Origin: an uncultured Bacteroides sp.
GTDB lineage: Bacteria > Bacteroidota > Bacteroidia > Bacteroidales > Bacteroidaceae
Assembly (NCBI GenBank): GCA_947074205.1
Contig: CAMTOQ010000034.1
Coordinates: 1-35,869 of the forward strand
DNA length: 35,869 nucleotides
Direction of reading: 5' to 3'
The notes under the pieces were generated by a model. The model ran no database searches. It saw only the letters and a list, made by a program, of their open reading frames with translations, and was not told the origin of the DNA. Shown here piece by piece: positions 7,903 through 15,479 of this stretch. How positions within the stretch are numbered: the stretch's first letter is position 1; each line of letters starts with the position of its first letter. Made by a program: the position numbers and the translations under genes.

Positions 7903-8444
7903 CGTAAATAATGGCATAAAAAAAAAGAATGAAAAAAGGATTGGAAAAGAATTGTTGCTAATGTGTTGGTATATAGCCTTTTTATTTTGTTGGATTCTTT
8001 TTTTACGAAGAAAAATGGAAAAAGAAACGAAAATAGATTCAATCTCGCAATGACCAAACCATTTACCAATCGTTTAACATTAGTTTATAGAACAACAAAC
8101 CGACACCTTTAGCTTGCGCTATCTTGAAAATGGCCTCCCCGATCTCGATAAATCCACCTTGTTCACAACCCTTATACTGTTTGAGTAAAAGCAACTGATA
8201 CATGGCATGGAAGATGGGAGTGAGGCAATGAAATATTGTCAGTGTCGTAATCAAGGTGCTTGTAACGAAGAGGTACATAACCATTTATACTCCGCACAGT
8301 GCAAATAGACCTACTATCTAGAAGATACTAGAACCACCAATATTGTTTTGCCTGAGGGTTCGAAATGAAGCTGCTCAACCACATCATGAAGGGGGGATGC
8401 GATAAGTGTCCAAAGAAGTAATACCTCAATAGTCACACTTAGTG
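7903..8444. other. AT-rich gene-poor stretch after the array
   Basis: The first 150 bp are rich in A-runs (plus strand) and T-runs, with an AAAAGAAT/ATTCTTTT inverted repeat ending in a T-run near 8008 that might stop array transcription. A 13-bp stretch at 7968-7980 resembles the tracrRNA nexus on the same strand. The rest holds one short minus-strand frame, listed separately, and nothing else that I recognise. Confidence 0.45.
8063..8284 (-). CDS. Short unrecognised frame, possible gene remnant
   Basis: A 73-codon minus-strand frame with a hydrophobic N-terminal half (FVTSTLITTLTIFHCLTPIFHAMYQLLLL) and a more ordinary C-terminal half (GGFIEIGEAIFKIAQAKGVGLLFYKLM). A stop codon directly precedes the ATG, and no promoter or ribosome-binding site stands out. 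I do not recognise the family. It could be a small membrane protein, the tail of a decayed gene, or chance; chance or decay seems most likely given the surrounding gene-poor DNA. Confidence 0.2.
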   Translation of the reverse strand: MVMYLFVTSTLITTLTIFHCLTPIFHAMYQLLLLKQYKGCEQGGFIEIGEAIFKIAQAKGVGLLFYKLMLNDW

Positions 8445-9158
8445 TTACGTGTTAATAAGCCTCAGCAAAGTCTCAACCTGACTCTCCGCTACAGGAATAG
8501 TTGCTGCGCCTATTTTAATTCTAGAGTGTTCAATATTATCTATTTTGTCGAGCGAAACGATGTAAGAGCGATGTACTCTATGGAAACTACTCTGCGGTAG
8601 TTTGCCGACTATCTCTTTCATGGTGGTTAGAGCAATAATAGGCTTGTTTGTATTCGATAGATGAATACGAACATAGTCTTTTAGCGCACTAATATAGAGT
8701 ATCTGATCGAAGTCGATCCTTATCAGCTTAAACTCACTTTTTACAAATAGGCAGTTCTCGTTTTTAGCTGTTGGTAGTGTGTCCTGACTGCAATCTTTTA
8801 TTTGCTCAAAATATTCTTTTGCTCGAGTGGCGGCCTTTACAAAAGCAGAGTAGCTGATCGGTTTCAGTAGATAATCTATGGCCTGAACCTCATAACTCTC
8901 GAATGCATACTTCTTGAAGGCTGTTGTAAATATAACCTTCGTCTTAGACTTTATTAGCTTTGACAGCTCAAGCCCATCTATTCCCGGCATCTCAATATCT
9001 ATAAATACTAAGTCGATATCGAGAGTGATATTAGGTAAAGCCTCCAGTGGGTCTATATATGTACCTTTCAATTCTAAGAATGGCACACGCAATAGATAGC
9101 TTTCAAGAAGCCGGATAGCGAGAGGCTCATCATCTACGATTATGCATTTTAAACTCAT
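8445..9158 (-). CDS. LytTR-type response regulator
   Basis: DNA-binding response regulator of the LytR/AlgR class, 237 aa. The receiver domain (about 1-120) has the acidic pair Asp9/Asp10, phospho-acceptor Asp54 in VFIDIEMPG, the Thr78/Thr79 region and Lys99 in YLLKPI. The C-terminal LytTR domain (about 135-237) includes the typical FVKSEFKLIRIDFDQILYISALKDYVRIHL and FHRVHRSYIVSLDKI blocks. The ATG follows the kinase stop by 6 bases with AAGGAA just upstream, so the two form one operon. It presumably receives phosphate from the kinase and binds direct repeats such as those at 10270-10301. Confidence 0.95.
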   Translation of the reverse strand: MSLKCIIVDDEPLAIRLLESYLLRVPFLELKGTYIDPLEALPNITLDIDLVFIDIEMPGIDGLELSKLIKSKTKVIFTTAFKKYAFESYEVQAIDYLLKPISYSAFVKAATRAKEYFEQIKDCSQDTLPTAKNENCLFVKSEFKLIRIDFDQILYISALKDYVRIHLSNTNKPIIALTTMKEIVGKLPQSSFHRVHRSYIVSLDKIDNIEHSRIKIGAATIPVAESQVETLLRLINT

Positions 9159-9164
9159 TTCCTT

Positions 9165-10208
9165 TTAATGTTTATCAATTGTTAGTTTTAATACAAAGGC
9201 CTCTATGCCGTTTCCGTTTTCAGTCCCATAGTCCAGTCGGTGTCTTTCGGGGTATATCAGCTGAAGACGTTTTTTTAGGTTCTCAATACCCACCCCACCT
9301 TCGCTCTTTGTTTGTCTTTCATCGGTGTTGAGCAATGAATTCTTGATGAGGAAATTGATCTGGAGTGGTGTTTCGTCCATACCAATGTCAATATAGCAAG
9401 GCTGTCTGCTACTAGCCCCATATTTAAAGGCATTCTCTAACAAAGAAATATAAAGTAAGGGAGCTATTCTGGCCTCCGTGTTAGCGCTTGGAAATCTGAT
9501 ATTCATTTTAAGTCTGTCGGAATAACGAAGTTTCATCAAATCGATATAGTTTTCCATGAATTGCACTTCCTGCTTAAGTGGTATGAATGAAACAGAACTA
9601 TCATAAAGAACATATCGCAACATGTCACTTAATCTGCTTAACGATTCCTGCGCTGCATCTTGATTGAAGCCAACAAGTGACGATATATTATTCAACGTAT
9701 TAAATAAGAAGTGGGGGTTTAGTTGACTTTTTAGCCGATGTAGTTCCTGCTCTGCTAGCATACGCTTAGCTTCTTTCTCCTTGAGCTCTAGCAGGGCATT
9801 GCGTTGCTGTGAGCGAAAACTAATCGCTGCCAGAATGACAAGAAGGCAGAGAATAGCCATTACAAGCGCTATAGTCCACTGCACACCTTTGCCATAATAA
9901 TCCACACTAATCTGTATATAGGCAAGATAGAGACCAAATATGCTGACTAAAATATAGGAAAGAGTTATGTTGGCAAGTGTAAAAATGAGATTCCGTTTCT
10001 TGAACAGCAATCTAGGTATAAATATGAAATAATTGACATAAAAGATAATGGGAAGAATCAAGAGTTGGGGGTAATAATACTTCGTGTTATCAAGAATGAT
10101 TGCCCATGGTGTGTTATTAAGGATTTGTGAAACAAGTGGCGTTATGAATAATAGGACCCATAGCGACAACTGAATCAGCAGATTTATCGGATTGAATTTC
10201 TTAAACAT
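9165..10208 (-). CDS. LytS-like membrane sensor histidine kinase
   Basis: Partner kinase of the response regulator. Four hydrophobic segments occupy roughly residues 9-30, 45-67, 74-100 and 111-131, followed by a short coiled linker and the His_kinase (PF06580) block LKSQLNPHFLFNTLNNISSL with phospho-acceptor His166. A HATPase-like C-terminal domain follows (LLENAFKYG for the N box, GGVGIENLKKRL for a G box). I chose the ATG at 10208, giving 347 aa: a TTG 10 codons upstream lies inside the probable -7 box TATATTTG (10243-10236), so it would not be in the mRNA. There is no periplasmic sensor domain of note, so the signal is probably sensed in the membrane. Confidence 0.93.
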   Translation of the reverse strand: MFKKFNPINLLIQLSLWVLLFITPLVSQILNNTPWAIILDNTKYYYPQLLILPIIFYVNYFIFIPRLLFKKRNLIFTLANITLSYILVSIFGLYLAYIQISVDYYGKGVQWTIALVMAILCLLVILAAISFRSQQRNALLELKEKEAKRMLAEQELHRLKSQLNPHFLFNTLNNISSLVGFNQDAAQESLSRLSDMLRYVLYDSSVSFIPLKQEVQFMENYIDLMKLRYSDRLKMNIRFPSANTEARIAPLLYISLLENAFKYGASSRQPCYIDIGMDETPLQINFLIKNSLLNTDERQTKSEGGVGIENLKKRLQLIYPERHRLDYGTENGNGIEAFVLKLTIDKH

Positions 10209-10235
10209 AGTATTGGCTTGCTTTTTAACAGATAA

Positions 10236-10243
10236 CAAATATA
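10236..10243 (-). promoter_or_regulatory. -7 box of the kinase-regulator operon
   Basis: TATATTTG on the minus strand matches TAnnTTTG exactly and lies 28 bp upstream of the ATG at 10208. No TTTG at the -33 position was found, so the promoter may need an activator. The direct repeats at 10270-10301 begin about 27 bp upstream of the box. Confidence 0.5.
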
Positions 10244-10269
10244 GATATTTGTTGATAACGTTGAGATTA

Positions 10270-10301
10270 TTTCGTCGAATGGTTTGGGGATTTCGTCGAA
10301 T
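10270..10301. promoter_or_regulatory. Two 21-bp-spaced direct repeats, candidate LytTR operator
   Basis: ATTTCGTCGAAT-like units occur twice. The cores TTCGTCGAA (10271-10279 and 10292-10300) are 21 bp apart, two helical turns. LytTR regulators bind paired direct repeats with about this period. A weaker third unit, TTAGTCGTTT, puts its GTCG 22 bp further on at 10317-10320. The site sits between the kinase operon and the divergent efflux operon, upstream of the -7 box of one and the -33 box of the other. Confidence 0.55.
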
Positions 10302-10326
10302 ACCTCACGCTAGTTAGTCGTTTTGG

Positions 10327-10358
10327 TTTGCTCTATTCGCTCAATCGCTATTACTTTG
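10327..10358 (+). promoter_or_regulatory. Promoter reading into the efflux-operon leader
   Basis: TTTG (10327-10330), 20 bp, then TTACTTTG (10351-10358), 7 of 8 to TAnnTTTG. Transcription would begin near 10366 and pass through two inverted repeats before the DUF6769-like gene. The direct repeats lie just upstream, where an activator would bind. Confidence 0.45.
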
Positions 10359-10399
10359 GAGTGTGATTGAAGGTGAATGCGAATTCAGAAATAGATCAT

Positions 10400-10434
10400 A
10401 ATACAGTAAATACAAATAATATTCATACTGTATT
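10400..10434. repeat. Perfect 9-bp inverted repeat in the efflux leader
   Basis: AATACAGTA (10400-10408) and TACTGTATT (10426-10434) are exact inverted copies separated by 17 bp. It may be an operator for a dimeric regulator or an RNA hairpin in the leader; the sequence alone does not decide. Confidence 0.45.
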
Positions 10435-10455
10435 TTTCTTAGATAAAAATATAAT

Positions 10456-10502
10456 GAGCCATACATTACCCAGAGGAGTCTGCTGTTTTGTGTGGCTCTT
10501 TT
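10456..10502 (+). terminator. Terminator-like hairpin ahead of the DUF6769 gene
   Basis: GAGCCATACA (10456-10465) pairs with TGTGTGGCTC (10489-10498) with one wobble, and TTTT follows. A smaller CAGA/TCTG hairpin is nested in the loop. It lies downstream of the promoter at 10327 and upstream of the -7 box at 10526, so it could attenuate the long transcript or end a short RNA of about 135 nt. Confidence 0.4.
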
Positions 10503-10525
10503 ATGCTCTTCTGAAAAAAAAACTC

Positions 10526-10533
10526 TATCTTTG
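10526..10533 (+). promoter_or_regulatory. -7 box of the metal-efflux operon
   Basis: TATCTTTG is an exact match to TAnnTTTG and ends 13 bp before the ATG at 10547, so this transcript would have a very short leader. No TTTG is at -33. Confidence 0.5.
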
Positions 10534-10546
10534 TGCCATACATACG

Positions 10547-10975
10547 ATGGAAAGGAAGCGTAACATATTCTTTGTGATGCTAACAGCACTTGTGCTATTG
10601 ATATCACCATTGATGCCTCACCAACATCATGATAAGTTGTGGTGTGCCGTTACTCAGCTTTGCCTCGAAGATACAGTTTGCCAGGACGGTACTAGCCATC
10701 ATGCCGATCAAAGTGGTGGCGGTTGCTATACGCCTTGCATTGAGGATGCCAACTTTATCTCTTCGGAAACTGTACATGTATTTAAAGCCATCTCGCTAGA
10801 GGACTTCAATCCTCTAGACCACTTCCTACCTTTTATTGTTCAATATAGTTCGCTAGTATGCGTAGATTCTGCAATTCAGTTGCCATCTACCTATGGGCAG
10901 TATGTCAATACGTACCACTCTGCCGAGCTAGTTACTACCAATGGTTTAAGAGCCCCTCCCGCTATCTGTTGCTAA
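10547..10975 (+). CDS. DUF6769-like small His/Cys-rich membrane or exported protein
   Basis: A 142-aa protein starting MERKRNIFFVMLTALVLLISPLMPHQHHD. A hydrophobic N-terminal segment (7-23) is followed by a His cluster (PHQHHD) and a Cys/His-rich stretch (CLEDTVCQDGTSHHADQSGGGCYTPC), then a tail ending GLRAPPAICC. The order resembles the DUF6769 proteins I associate with Bacteroides RND metal-efflux operons; the family name is from memory and is moderately certain. Its residues suggest metal binding at the cell envelope, which is inference. The open frame extends in phase to 10367, but the -7 box at 10526 and the signal-like segment favour the ATG at 10547. It leads the efflux operon. Confidence 0.7.
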   Translation: MERKRNIFFVMLTALVLLISPLMPHQHHDKLWCAVTQLCLEDTVCQDGTSHHADQSGGGCYTPCIEDANFISSETVHVFKAISLEDFNPLDHFLPFIVQYSSLVCVDSAIQLPSTYGQYVNTYHSAELVTTNGLRAPPAICC

Positions 10976-10976
10976 A

Positions 10977-11027
10977 AGACAAAAGTCGCAATGCGCTTTA
11001 TGCTGGCTGGTGCTAGCATATTTGTCT
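10977..11027 (+). repeat. Imperfect hairpin between the DUF6769 gene and the adaptor gene
   Basis: Outer arms AGACAAA (10977-10983) and TTTGTCT (11021-11027) enclose inner arms ATGCT (11000-11004) and AGCAT (11015-11019). No T-run follows. It begins right after the stop codon and may protect or process the transcript, or uncouple expression of the small protein from the pump. Confidence 0.35.
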
Positions 11028-11133
11028 ATTCAAAGAACACTTATTACGCTTTCGATGTTTGTTTTTCAACAGAAAGATGAATGTTGTAGCGATAGTTATT
11101 TGTAACAGAATTTATATCTTAAAACCATAAGTA

Positions 11134-12348
11134 ATGAGAACAAGAATTTTTAGTATTTTGGTAGTTGCATCCCTTTTATTTCTGGTGTGCAGCTGCTCTT
11201 CAAATCATAACCACAATAACGAATCATCAGTTCATCAGCATAGCGAAGGCGATGGTCACGACCACGCTAAAGAGAAAGAGTCTGCCCACTCCGAAGACGA
11301 TGGTCACGGTCACGCTGCCGGAAGTACCGATGAAATTGGCTTTACAGAGAAACAAGCGCAGGCAGTGGGCTTGACCACCGAAACCGTTCAGCCATCAACT
11401 TTTAGCCATGTGATTAAGACGAGTGGACAGATTCAAGCACCGCAAGGTGAAGAATATACCGTTGTGGCTACTACATCGGGCGTGGTCTCGTTTACCAATC
11501 CGTCTATTTCGGACGGCACACCGGTGCGAAGTGGTGAAGCTATTGCGTCGATATCTGCTAAGAACCTACAAGACGGTGATCCTGTGTTGAAGGCTAAGAT
11601 TGCTTTCGAAACAGCAGAGAAAGAGTATAAGCGTGCCGAGAGCTTGGTGGCAGATAAGATTATCTCGGCTAAGCAGTTCGAACAAGCACGCATGACATAC
11701 GAAAACGCTAAGAACGTTTATCAGTCGCAAGCGGCCAATGTCACTGCCAGAGGGGTGAACGTCACATCGCCTATCAACGGTTACATCAAAAACCGCCTTG
11801 TGTCGCAAGGCGAATATGTATCGGTGGGACAGCCCATTGCTACGGTAGCTCAAAACAAAAGGCTGCAACTGCGTGCCGAGGTGTCCGAAAACAACTTCAA
11901 GCACCTAAGAAGCATCGCTAGCGCTAACTTCAAAACAGCCTACGACAATACATTCTATAAACTGTCCGAACTCAACGGTAAGCTTTTGTCTTACGGTAAA
12001 GCGTCGAACAGTAACTCATTCTACATTCCGGTGACTTTCGAATTCGATAACGTGGGCGACATTATCCCCGGTTCTTTTACCGAGGTCTATCTGTTGGCTC
12101 AGCCTCGCGAAGGGGTGATCTCCGTCCCAACCTCTGCATTGACAGAAGAGCAGGGTATCAACTTTGTGTATGTGCAAGTAGAACCAGATGCTTATGTGAA
12201 GAAAGAAGTTCTTGTGGGCCAAAACAATGGCGAGAGAGCAGAAATAGTAACCGGCCTTCATGCAGGCGAAAAGGTGGTTACCAAAGGTGTGATGCAAGTG
12301 AAACTTGCTTCTGCATCGGGTGCTATCCCTGATGGTCACGCACACTAA
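11134..12348 (+). CDS. RND efflux periplasmic adaptor, CusB/CzcB-like, His-rich lipoprotein
   Basis: Membrane-fusion protein linking the inner-membrane pump to the outer-membrane channel. The 404-aa protein begins with a lipoprotein signal (MRTRIFSILVVASLLFLVCSC, lipidation probably at the VCSC cysteine). A His-rich linker (about 24-64) then contains two 16-residue repeats, HSEGDGHDHAKEKESA and HSEDDGHGHAAG. Barrel/lipoyl and hairpin regions follow (GVVSFTNPSISDGTPVRSGEAIASI; TAEKEYKRAESLVADKIISAKQFEQARMTYENAKN; then SPINGYIKNRLVSQGEYV), and the C terminus GHAH has two more His. The His content and the HME-type pump next door point to transition-metal efflux; which metal cannot be read. It is 20 bp upstream of the pump gene. 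Confidence 0.92.
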   Translation: MRTRIFSILVVASLLFLVCSCSSNHNHNNESSVHQHSEGDGHDHAKEKESAHSEDDGHGHAAGSTDEIGFTEKQAQAVGLTTETVQPSTFSHVIKTSGQIQAPQGEEYTVVATTSGVVSFTNPSISDGTPVRSGEAIASISAKNLQDGDPVLKAKIAFETAEKEYKRAESLVADKIISAKQFEQARMTYENAKNVYQSQAANVTARGVNVTSPINGYIKNRLVSQGEYVSVGQPIATVAQNKRLQLRAEVSENNFKHLRSIASANFKTAYDNTFYKLSELNGKLLSYGKASNSNSFYIPVTFEFDNVGDIIPGSFTEVYLLAQPREGVISVPTSALTEEQGINFVYVQVEPDAYVKKEVLVGQNNGERAEIVTGLHAGEKVVTKGVMQVKLASASGAIPDGHAH

Positions 12349-12368
12349 CCCTTTAATGTAGTTGAGTT

Positions 12369-15300
12369 ATGCTGAACAAAATAATTAAATTTTCCCTCCA
12401 TAATCGCATGTTGGTCTTAGTGGCCTCCATGCTGCTACTTCTAGGTGGTTTGTATACTGCTTACAATATGGAAGTAGATGTATTTCCCGACCTCAATGCA
12501 CCCACCGTGGTGGTGATGACCGAAGCCAAAGGTATGGCTCCCGAAGAGGTGGAGCGTTTAGTGACATTCCCTATCGAGACTGCCGTTAACGGTGCTACCG
12601 ACGTGCGCCGCGTACGCTCGTCTTCTACCACGGGTTTCTCTATCGTTTGGGTCGAGTTCGACTGGGGCACCGATATCTATCTGGCCCGTCAGATTGTTTC
12701 CGAAAAGCTAGCGGTTGTAAAAGACCAGTTGCCTCCCAATGTGGGCAATCCCACGCTGGGCCCCCAATCGTCTATCTTGGGTGAGGTGATGTTTGTGGCT
12801 TTGACCTCCGACTCTACTTCGTTGCAAGAACTGCGTACCATTGCCGATTGGACCATTCGTCCACGCATCTTGGCAACGGGAGGTGTAGCACAGGTCACTG
12901 TAATAGGTGGGGAAATCAAAGAGTATCAGATTCTGTTGAACCCCGAAAAGATGAAGCACTACGGTATCGGACTAAACCAAGTCAACGAAGTGGTGCTCAA
13001 TATGAACCAGAATGCGGCCGGCGGGATCTTGTACGAATATGGCAACGAATACATCATCCGTGGTGTACTTTCGACTAACGATGTGAATGCACTAGGCAAA
13101 GCAGTAATCACTACCGTCGACGATATACCCATCTTGCTAGAAAATGTAGCTGACGTGAAGATTGGCAACCGTGCCCCTAAAATGGGACTTGCCTCTACCA
13201 ATGGCGAAGCGGCTGTGTTGATGACCATCACCAAACAACCAAATACCAGTACGCTAGAGCTTACAGAGAAACTCGATGTCGCTTTGGCCGAACTCAAAAA
13301 GACGCTGCCCTCGGATGTGAATATGACGACTGACATCTACCGTCAAGAGCGTTTCATCAATAGCTCTATAGACAACGTGCAGAAGTCGCTCTACGAAGGG
13401 GCTATCTTTGTGGTTATCGTTCTCTTCATCTTCTTGATGAATGTGCGCACCACGGTTATCTCCTTGGTTACTATCCCATTGGCATTACTTACCTCTATTG
13501 TGGCACTGAAACTGATGGACTTGACCATCAATACGATGAGTCTGGGTGGTATGGCCATTGCTATCGGTTCGCTGGTAGACGATGCTATCGTAGATGTGGA
13601 GAATGTATTCAAACGACTCCGTGAGAACCGCAATAAGCCGGAAGGTGAACGCAAGAGTACTATTGCCGTGATCTTCGATGCCTCGAAAGAGGTACGTATG
13701 CCCATCTTGAACTCTACACTTATTATTATTGCCAGCTTTGTGCCTTTGTTCTTCCTTTCGGGTATGGAAGGTCGTATGTTGGCTCCTCTTGGCATTGCCT
13801 TTATCGTGGCGCTTTGTGCTTCTACATTCGTAGCGCTAACATTGACCCCTGTGCTTTGTAGCTATCTTTTGGGTAATAATAAAAAGAAGGGCTACAAGGA
13901 CGAGAAAGAACCATTTATCGCTAGAAAAGTAAAAGAAGTCTATCATGGTTTACTGATTCAAGCTTTCCGCCATAAGACAGTTATCCTATCTGTTACGGGT
14001 GTCATCCTTGTAGCTGCGCTTATCTTGTTTGGCACTATGGGACGTAGCTTCTTGCCTCCATTCAATGAGGGGTCATTTACAGTAACCGTAAGTACACTTC
14101 CTGGTGTGTCGCTCGAGGAGTCCGATAAGATTGGCGGGATGGTAGAAGATGTCCTAATAGCTATTCCGGAGGTTCAAACAGTAGCTCGTAAGACGGGGCG
14201 TGCAGAGCTAGATGAACACGCTTTGGGTGCAAATGTCTCAGAGATTGAAGCCCCTTTTATTCTTGATAAGAGAAAGAAAGAAGAGGTTATTGCCGAGATT
14301 CGCGAAAAGATGAAAGATATTCCCGGTGTAAATGCGGAGGTAGGTGCGCCTATCACCCACCGTATCGATGCGATGCTTTCCGGTACGCGTGCCGGTATCG
14401 CCATCAAACTGTTTGGCACCGACTTGACCAAGATGTTCTCCATAGGCAATCAAATCAAGGCGGCTATCGCAGATGTTCCGGGTATTGCCGACCTCAATGT
14501 GGAACAACAAGTAGAACGTCCACAGCTCAAGATAGAACCCAAACGTGAGGTGTTGGCTAAGTACGGTATCACACTCCCGGAGTTTGCCGAAATCATCAAC
14601 GTGATGCTAGCAGGCGAAGTGGTATCGCAGGTATACGAAGGCAACAAATCGTTCGACTTGACGCTGAAGGTAAATGATGAGAGCCGCGAGACTGCCGATA
14701 AGATTCGCAACCTGATAGTAGATGCCAACGGCCGCAAGATACCATTGAGCACCATTGCCGATGTAACCTCTTCGGTAGGTCCAAATACCATCAACCGCGA
14801 AAACGTTGCTCGTAAGATTGTGATCTCGGCCAACGTTGCCGACAGAGACTTGCTGGGTGTGGTGACCGATATTCAAGATATTATTGACGAGGAAATCGTG
14901 CTTCCCGAAGGCTATCACGTAGAGTATGGTGGCCAGTTCGAGAGCGAGCAATCTGCATCGCGTACACTGCTCATTACCTCAATCTTCTCTATTTGTGCCA
15001 TCTTTTTGCTGTTGTTCAATCAATTCCGCAATGTCACTCAGTCGTTTGTCATCTTGTTGAACCTTCCGCTGGCGCTGATTGGTGGGGTAGTGGCTATTTG
15101 GTTGACAGGTGGTGTCATCAGTATTCCTGCCATCATAGGTTTCATTTCACTGTTTGGTATTGCTACCCGTAATGGTATGCTCTTGATATCGAGCTACAAC
15201 GACTTGCGTGCCGAAGGTTATTCCGTTCGCGAGAGTATTATGCACGGCTCTATCGACCGTTTGAACCCTATCCTGATGACTGCTCTTACCACAGGTCTTG

Positions 15301-15461
15301 CCCTTATCCCATTGGCGATGGGCGGAGATTTGCCGGGCAACGAGATCCAAAGCCCTATGGCTATTGTTATCTTAGGTGGTCTGTTTACTTCTACATTGTT
15401 GAACTCATTCATCATTCCTATTATGTATCTTATGACGAATAAGAAGAACGAAAAAGTATGA
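12369..15461 (+). CDS. CusA/CzcA-family heavy-metal RND efflux pump
   Basis: Proton-driven inner-membrane transporter, 1030 aa, close to the family's usual length. It shows the RND plan of TM1, a large periplasmic loop, TM2-6, a second loop and TM7-12. Diagnostic stretches include VDVFPDLNAPTVVVMTEAKGMAPEEVERLVTFPIE after TM1, GGMAIAIGSLVDDAIVDVENVFKRL in TM4 with the proton-relay Asp residues, and GISLFGIATRNGMLLISSYND-like sequence late (FISLFGIATRNGMLLISSYND). These fit the heavy-metal (HME) group rather than the HAE drug pumps. Substrate metal is not determinable from what I can see. The TolC-family gene follows after 18 bp. Confidence 0.93.
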   Translation: MLNKIIKFSLHNRMLVLVASMLLLLGGLYTAYNMEVDVFPDLNAPTVVVMTEAKGMAPEEVERLVTFPIETAVNGATDVRRVRSSSTTGFSIVWVEFDWGTDIYLARQIVSEKLAVVKDQLPPNVGNPTLGPQSSILGEVMFVALTSDSTSLQELRTIADWTIRPRILATGGVAQVTVIGGEIKEYQILLNPEKMKHYGIGLNQVNEVVLNMNQNAAGGILYEYGNEYIIRGVLSTNDVNALGKAVITTVDDIPILLENVADVKIGNRAPKMGLASTNGEAAVLMTITKQPNTSTLELTEKLDVALAELKKTLPSDVNMTTDIYRQERFINSSIDNVQKSLYEGAIFVVIVLFIFLMNVRTTVISLVTIPLALLTSIVALKLMDLTINTMSLGGMAIAIGSLVDDAIVDVENVFKRLRENRNKPEGERKSTIAVIFDASKEVRMPILNSTLIIIASFVPLFFLSGMEGRMLAPLGIAFIVALCASTFVALTLTPVLCSYLLGNNKKKGYKDEKEPFIARKVKEVYHGLLIQAFRHKTVILSVTGVILVAALILFGTMGRSFLPPFNEGSFTVTVSTLPGVSLEESDKIGGMVEDVLIAIPEVQTVARKTGRAELDEHALGANVSEIEAPFILDKRKKEEVIAEIREKMKDIPGVNAEVGAPITHRIDAMLSGTRAGIAIKLFGTDLTKMFSIGNQIKAAIADVPGIADLNVEQQVERPQLKIEPKREVLAKYGITLPEFAEIINVMLAGEVVSQVYEGNKSFDLTLKVNDESRETADKIRNLIVDANGRKIPLSTIADVTSSVGPNTINRENVARKIVISANVADRDLLGVVTDIQDIIDEEIVLPEGYHVEYGGQFESEQSASRTLLITSIFSICAIFLLLFNQFRNVTQSFVILLNLPLALIGGVVAIWLTGGVISIPAIIGFISLFGIATRNGMLLISSYNDLRAEGYSVRESIMHGSIDRLNPILMTALTTGLALIPLAMGGDLPGNEIQSPMAIVILGGLFTSTLLNSFIIPIMYLMTNKKNEKV

Positions 15462-15479
15462 ACTAAAAGAAATTGAGTA

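Noticed and set aside
6344..8069. Many 60-130-codon minus-strand frames with repeated LYLYIYIKPQ or STSTSNHN peptides
   Set aside because: They are translations of the 36-bp CRISPR repeat in different phases, not genes.
7903..8444. Insertion sequence or phage remnant after the array
   Set aside because: No transposase or integrase motif, terminal inverted repeats or target duplication could be seen.
10209..10238. TTG start adding 10 residues to the histidine kinase
   Set aside because: The TTG lies within the probable -7 box, so it would not be transcribed.
10367..10546. In-frame 60-codon N-terminal extension of the DUF6769-like protein
   Set aside because: The peptide is not protein-like, contains the terminator-like hairpin, and an exact -7 box lies just before the later ATG that starts a good signal segment.
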